From Verrucomicrobiota bacterium (GTDB taxonomy: Bacteria > Verrucomicrobiota > Verrucomicrobiia > JABWAM01), in contig JACQHZ010000416.1 of NCBI GenBank assembly GCA_016198745.1, positions 1 through 32,616 of the forward strand: DNA of 32,616 bases, given 5' to 3'. A program made the position numbers and the translations under genes. Under the pieces are notes generated by a model. The model made no database searches. It was not told where the DNA came from and was given only the letters and a program-made list of their open reading frames with translations. Below, piece by piece: positions 32,023 to 32,616 of this stretch (positions are counted from its first letter, which is position 1; the number at the start of each line of letters is the position of its first letter).

Positions 32023-32616
32023 TCAAATCGGGATGTCGGACAGGATGTGTTTGGGATCATAAGCGTCTTTGATGCGACGGGCGAGTTGACCGGACGGCTT
32101 GGTCTTAGGCGGCTCAGGTCCGCCGCGGTAGTAGATGACGCCGTTTCCGGCGCGCGCGACGAACGGCGACTCTTGCAGCCCGGCCAGGGAACCGACGATT
32201 TTCGAGGGGATCGCTGACAGGCGGCGGACCAACGCGAGAGGGGCGTTCCAAAAGCGTCTTTCATATTCCAGACTGGATGAGTCGCCGGCGCCGAGGTCAC
32301 GTATCCGGCTGATTTGCCAGGCAACGTCCTCTTTCATACCGGCGAATCCGGCCACCACGGTGAATGCGGAAGGCGGTTCCAGCCCGCCCGACACCTGATG
32401 ATGCAGGTCGAGGGCGACGGGCGCGACTTCCGAGCGCCACACCCCGCTCAGGAATGCGCCGGCCTTTTCCAGGGTGTCGAAGTGCGCTTGAACAAACTTC
32501 TCTGCTTCGGGCAGCGGCCTGAGCTTGAACGTAGCTTCGAGAATGACACCGAGCGATCCGCGGGCGCCGACGAAGAGTTTGCAGAGGTCATAGCCGGCGA
32601 CGTTCTTCACCACGCG
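32023..32616 (-). CDS. glcE: Glycolate oxidase FAD-binding subunit GlcE (C-terminal part; gene runs off the window)
   Basis: The C-terminal ~197 residues of the GlcE flavoprotein subunit of glycolate dehydrogenase. At the window edge the sequence is inside the FAD-binding domain (VVKNVAGYDLCKLFVGARGS, then LGVILEATFKLRPLP). The substrate/cap domain and the characteristic ending (IKDAYDPKHILSD) follow. The start lies beyond position 32616. It is upstream of glcF on the same strand. Its TGA at 32023-32025 is two bases from the end of a repeat element, so co-transcription with glcF would have to pass through that element. Confidence 0.9.
   Translation of the reverse strand, partial: RVVKNVAGYDLCKLFVGARGSLGVILEATFKLRPLPEAEKFVQAHFDTLEKAGAFLSGVWRSEVAPVALDLHHQVSGGLEPPSAFTVVAGFAGMKEDVAWQISRIRDLGAGDSSSLEYERRFWNAPLALVRRLSAIPSKIVGSLAGLQESPFVARAGNGVIYYRGGPEPPKTKPSGQLARRIKDAYDPKHILSDIPI

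Overview
The window looks like a chromosomal segment of a GC-rich member of the Planctomycetota-Verrucomicrobiota-Lentisphaerota assemblage, most likely Verrucomicrobiota. This is inferred from a secreted protein with a prepilin-type N-terminus and an H-x9-DG C-terminal motif, large secreted or cytosolic carbohydrate-active proteins, four-helix-bundle (23S intervening-sequence type) gene remnants in intergenic repeats, and many short dispersed palindromes. No rRNA, tRNA or intact CRISPR array was recognised.

Layout. 0.2-2.7 kb: a ParA/Soj ATPase followed at once by an alpha/alpha-toroid protein. 2.7-6.8 kb, minus strand: an NfeD-like protein, a flotillin, a beta-carbonic anhydrase and a xylose-type periplasmic binding protein. 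6.95-10.44 kb: a wrecked type I-C CRISPR-Cas operon. cas3 has lost its HD core and the middle of its helicase, cas5 is cut after about 55 residues, cas8c and cas7 are gone, cas4 keeps only its N-terminal half, cas1 lacks its N-terminal domain and carries a 1-nt frameshift, and cas2 keeps 12 codons. The place of cas8c/cas7 is taken by a ~1.2 kb cassette with a nucleotidyltransferase-fold (toxin-antitoxin-like) gene, two small ORFs and a RelE/ParE toxin tail. 10.47-12.42 kb: a membrane-anchored zinc-ribbon/ankyrin protein. 12.43-13.70 kb, minus: larC. 14.50-16.43 kb: a glycosidase-like TIM-barrel candidate and a 59-residue secreted leader-like peptide. 16.53-20.95 kb: a type III restriction-modification locus with an intact Mod methyltransferase, two accessory genes, a 21-bp tandem repeat translated as heptads, and a Res gene reduced to its two ends.

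20.96-27.1 kb, minus: a fragment of an RND efflux pump, then an operon (pseudopilin-like protein, M14 carboxypeptidase, 1359-residue exo-lyase-like protein with a LamG-type end). It reads away from a divergent GntR/LacI-type regulator at 27.6 kb, and both sides have candidate promoters with palindromes at the predicted start sites. 29.0-30.1 kb: a C45-family Ntn hydrolase. 30.3-32.6 kb, minus: glcF and the end of glcE, split by a repeat element.

The two strongest themes are these. First, the defence genes (type I-C CRISPR-Cas, type III R-M) have been eroded by internal deletions, several of which keep the reading frame. Second, there is a family of intergenic elements with long terminal inverted repeats around a four-helix-bundle gene remnant. 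It resembles an rRNA intervening sequence placed outside rRNA, is present twice in opposite orientation, and is itself invaded by smaller palindromic or structured repeats.
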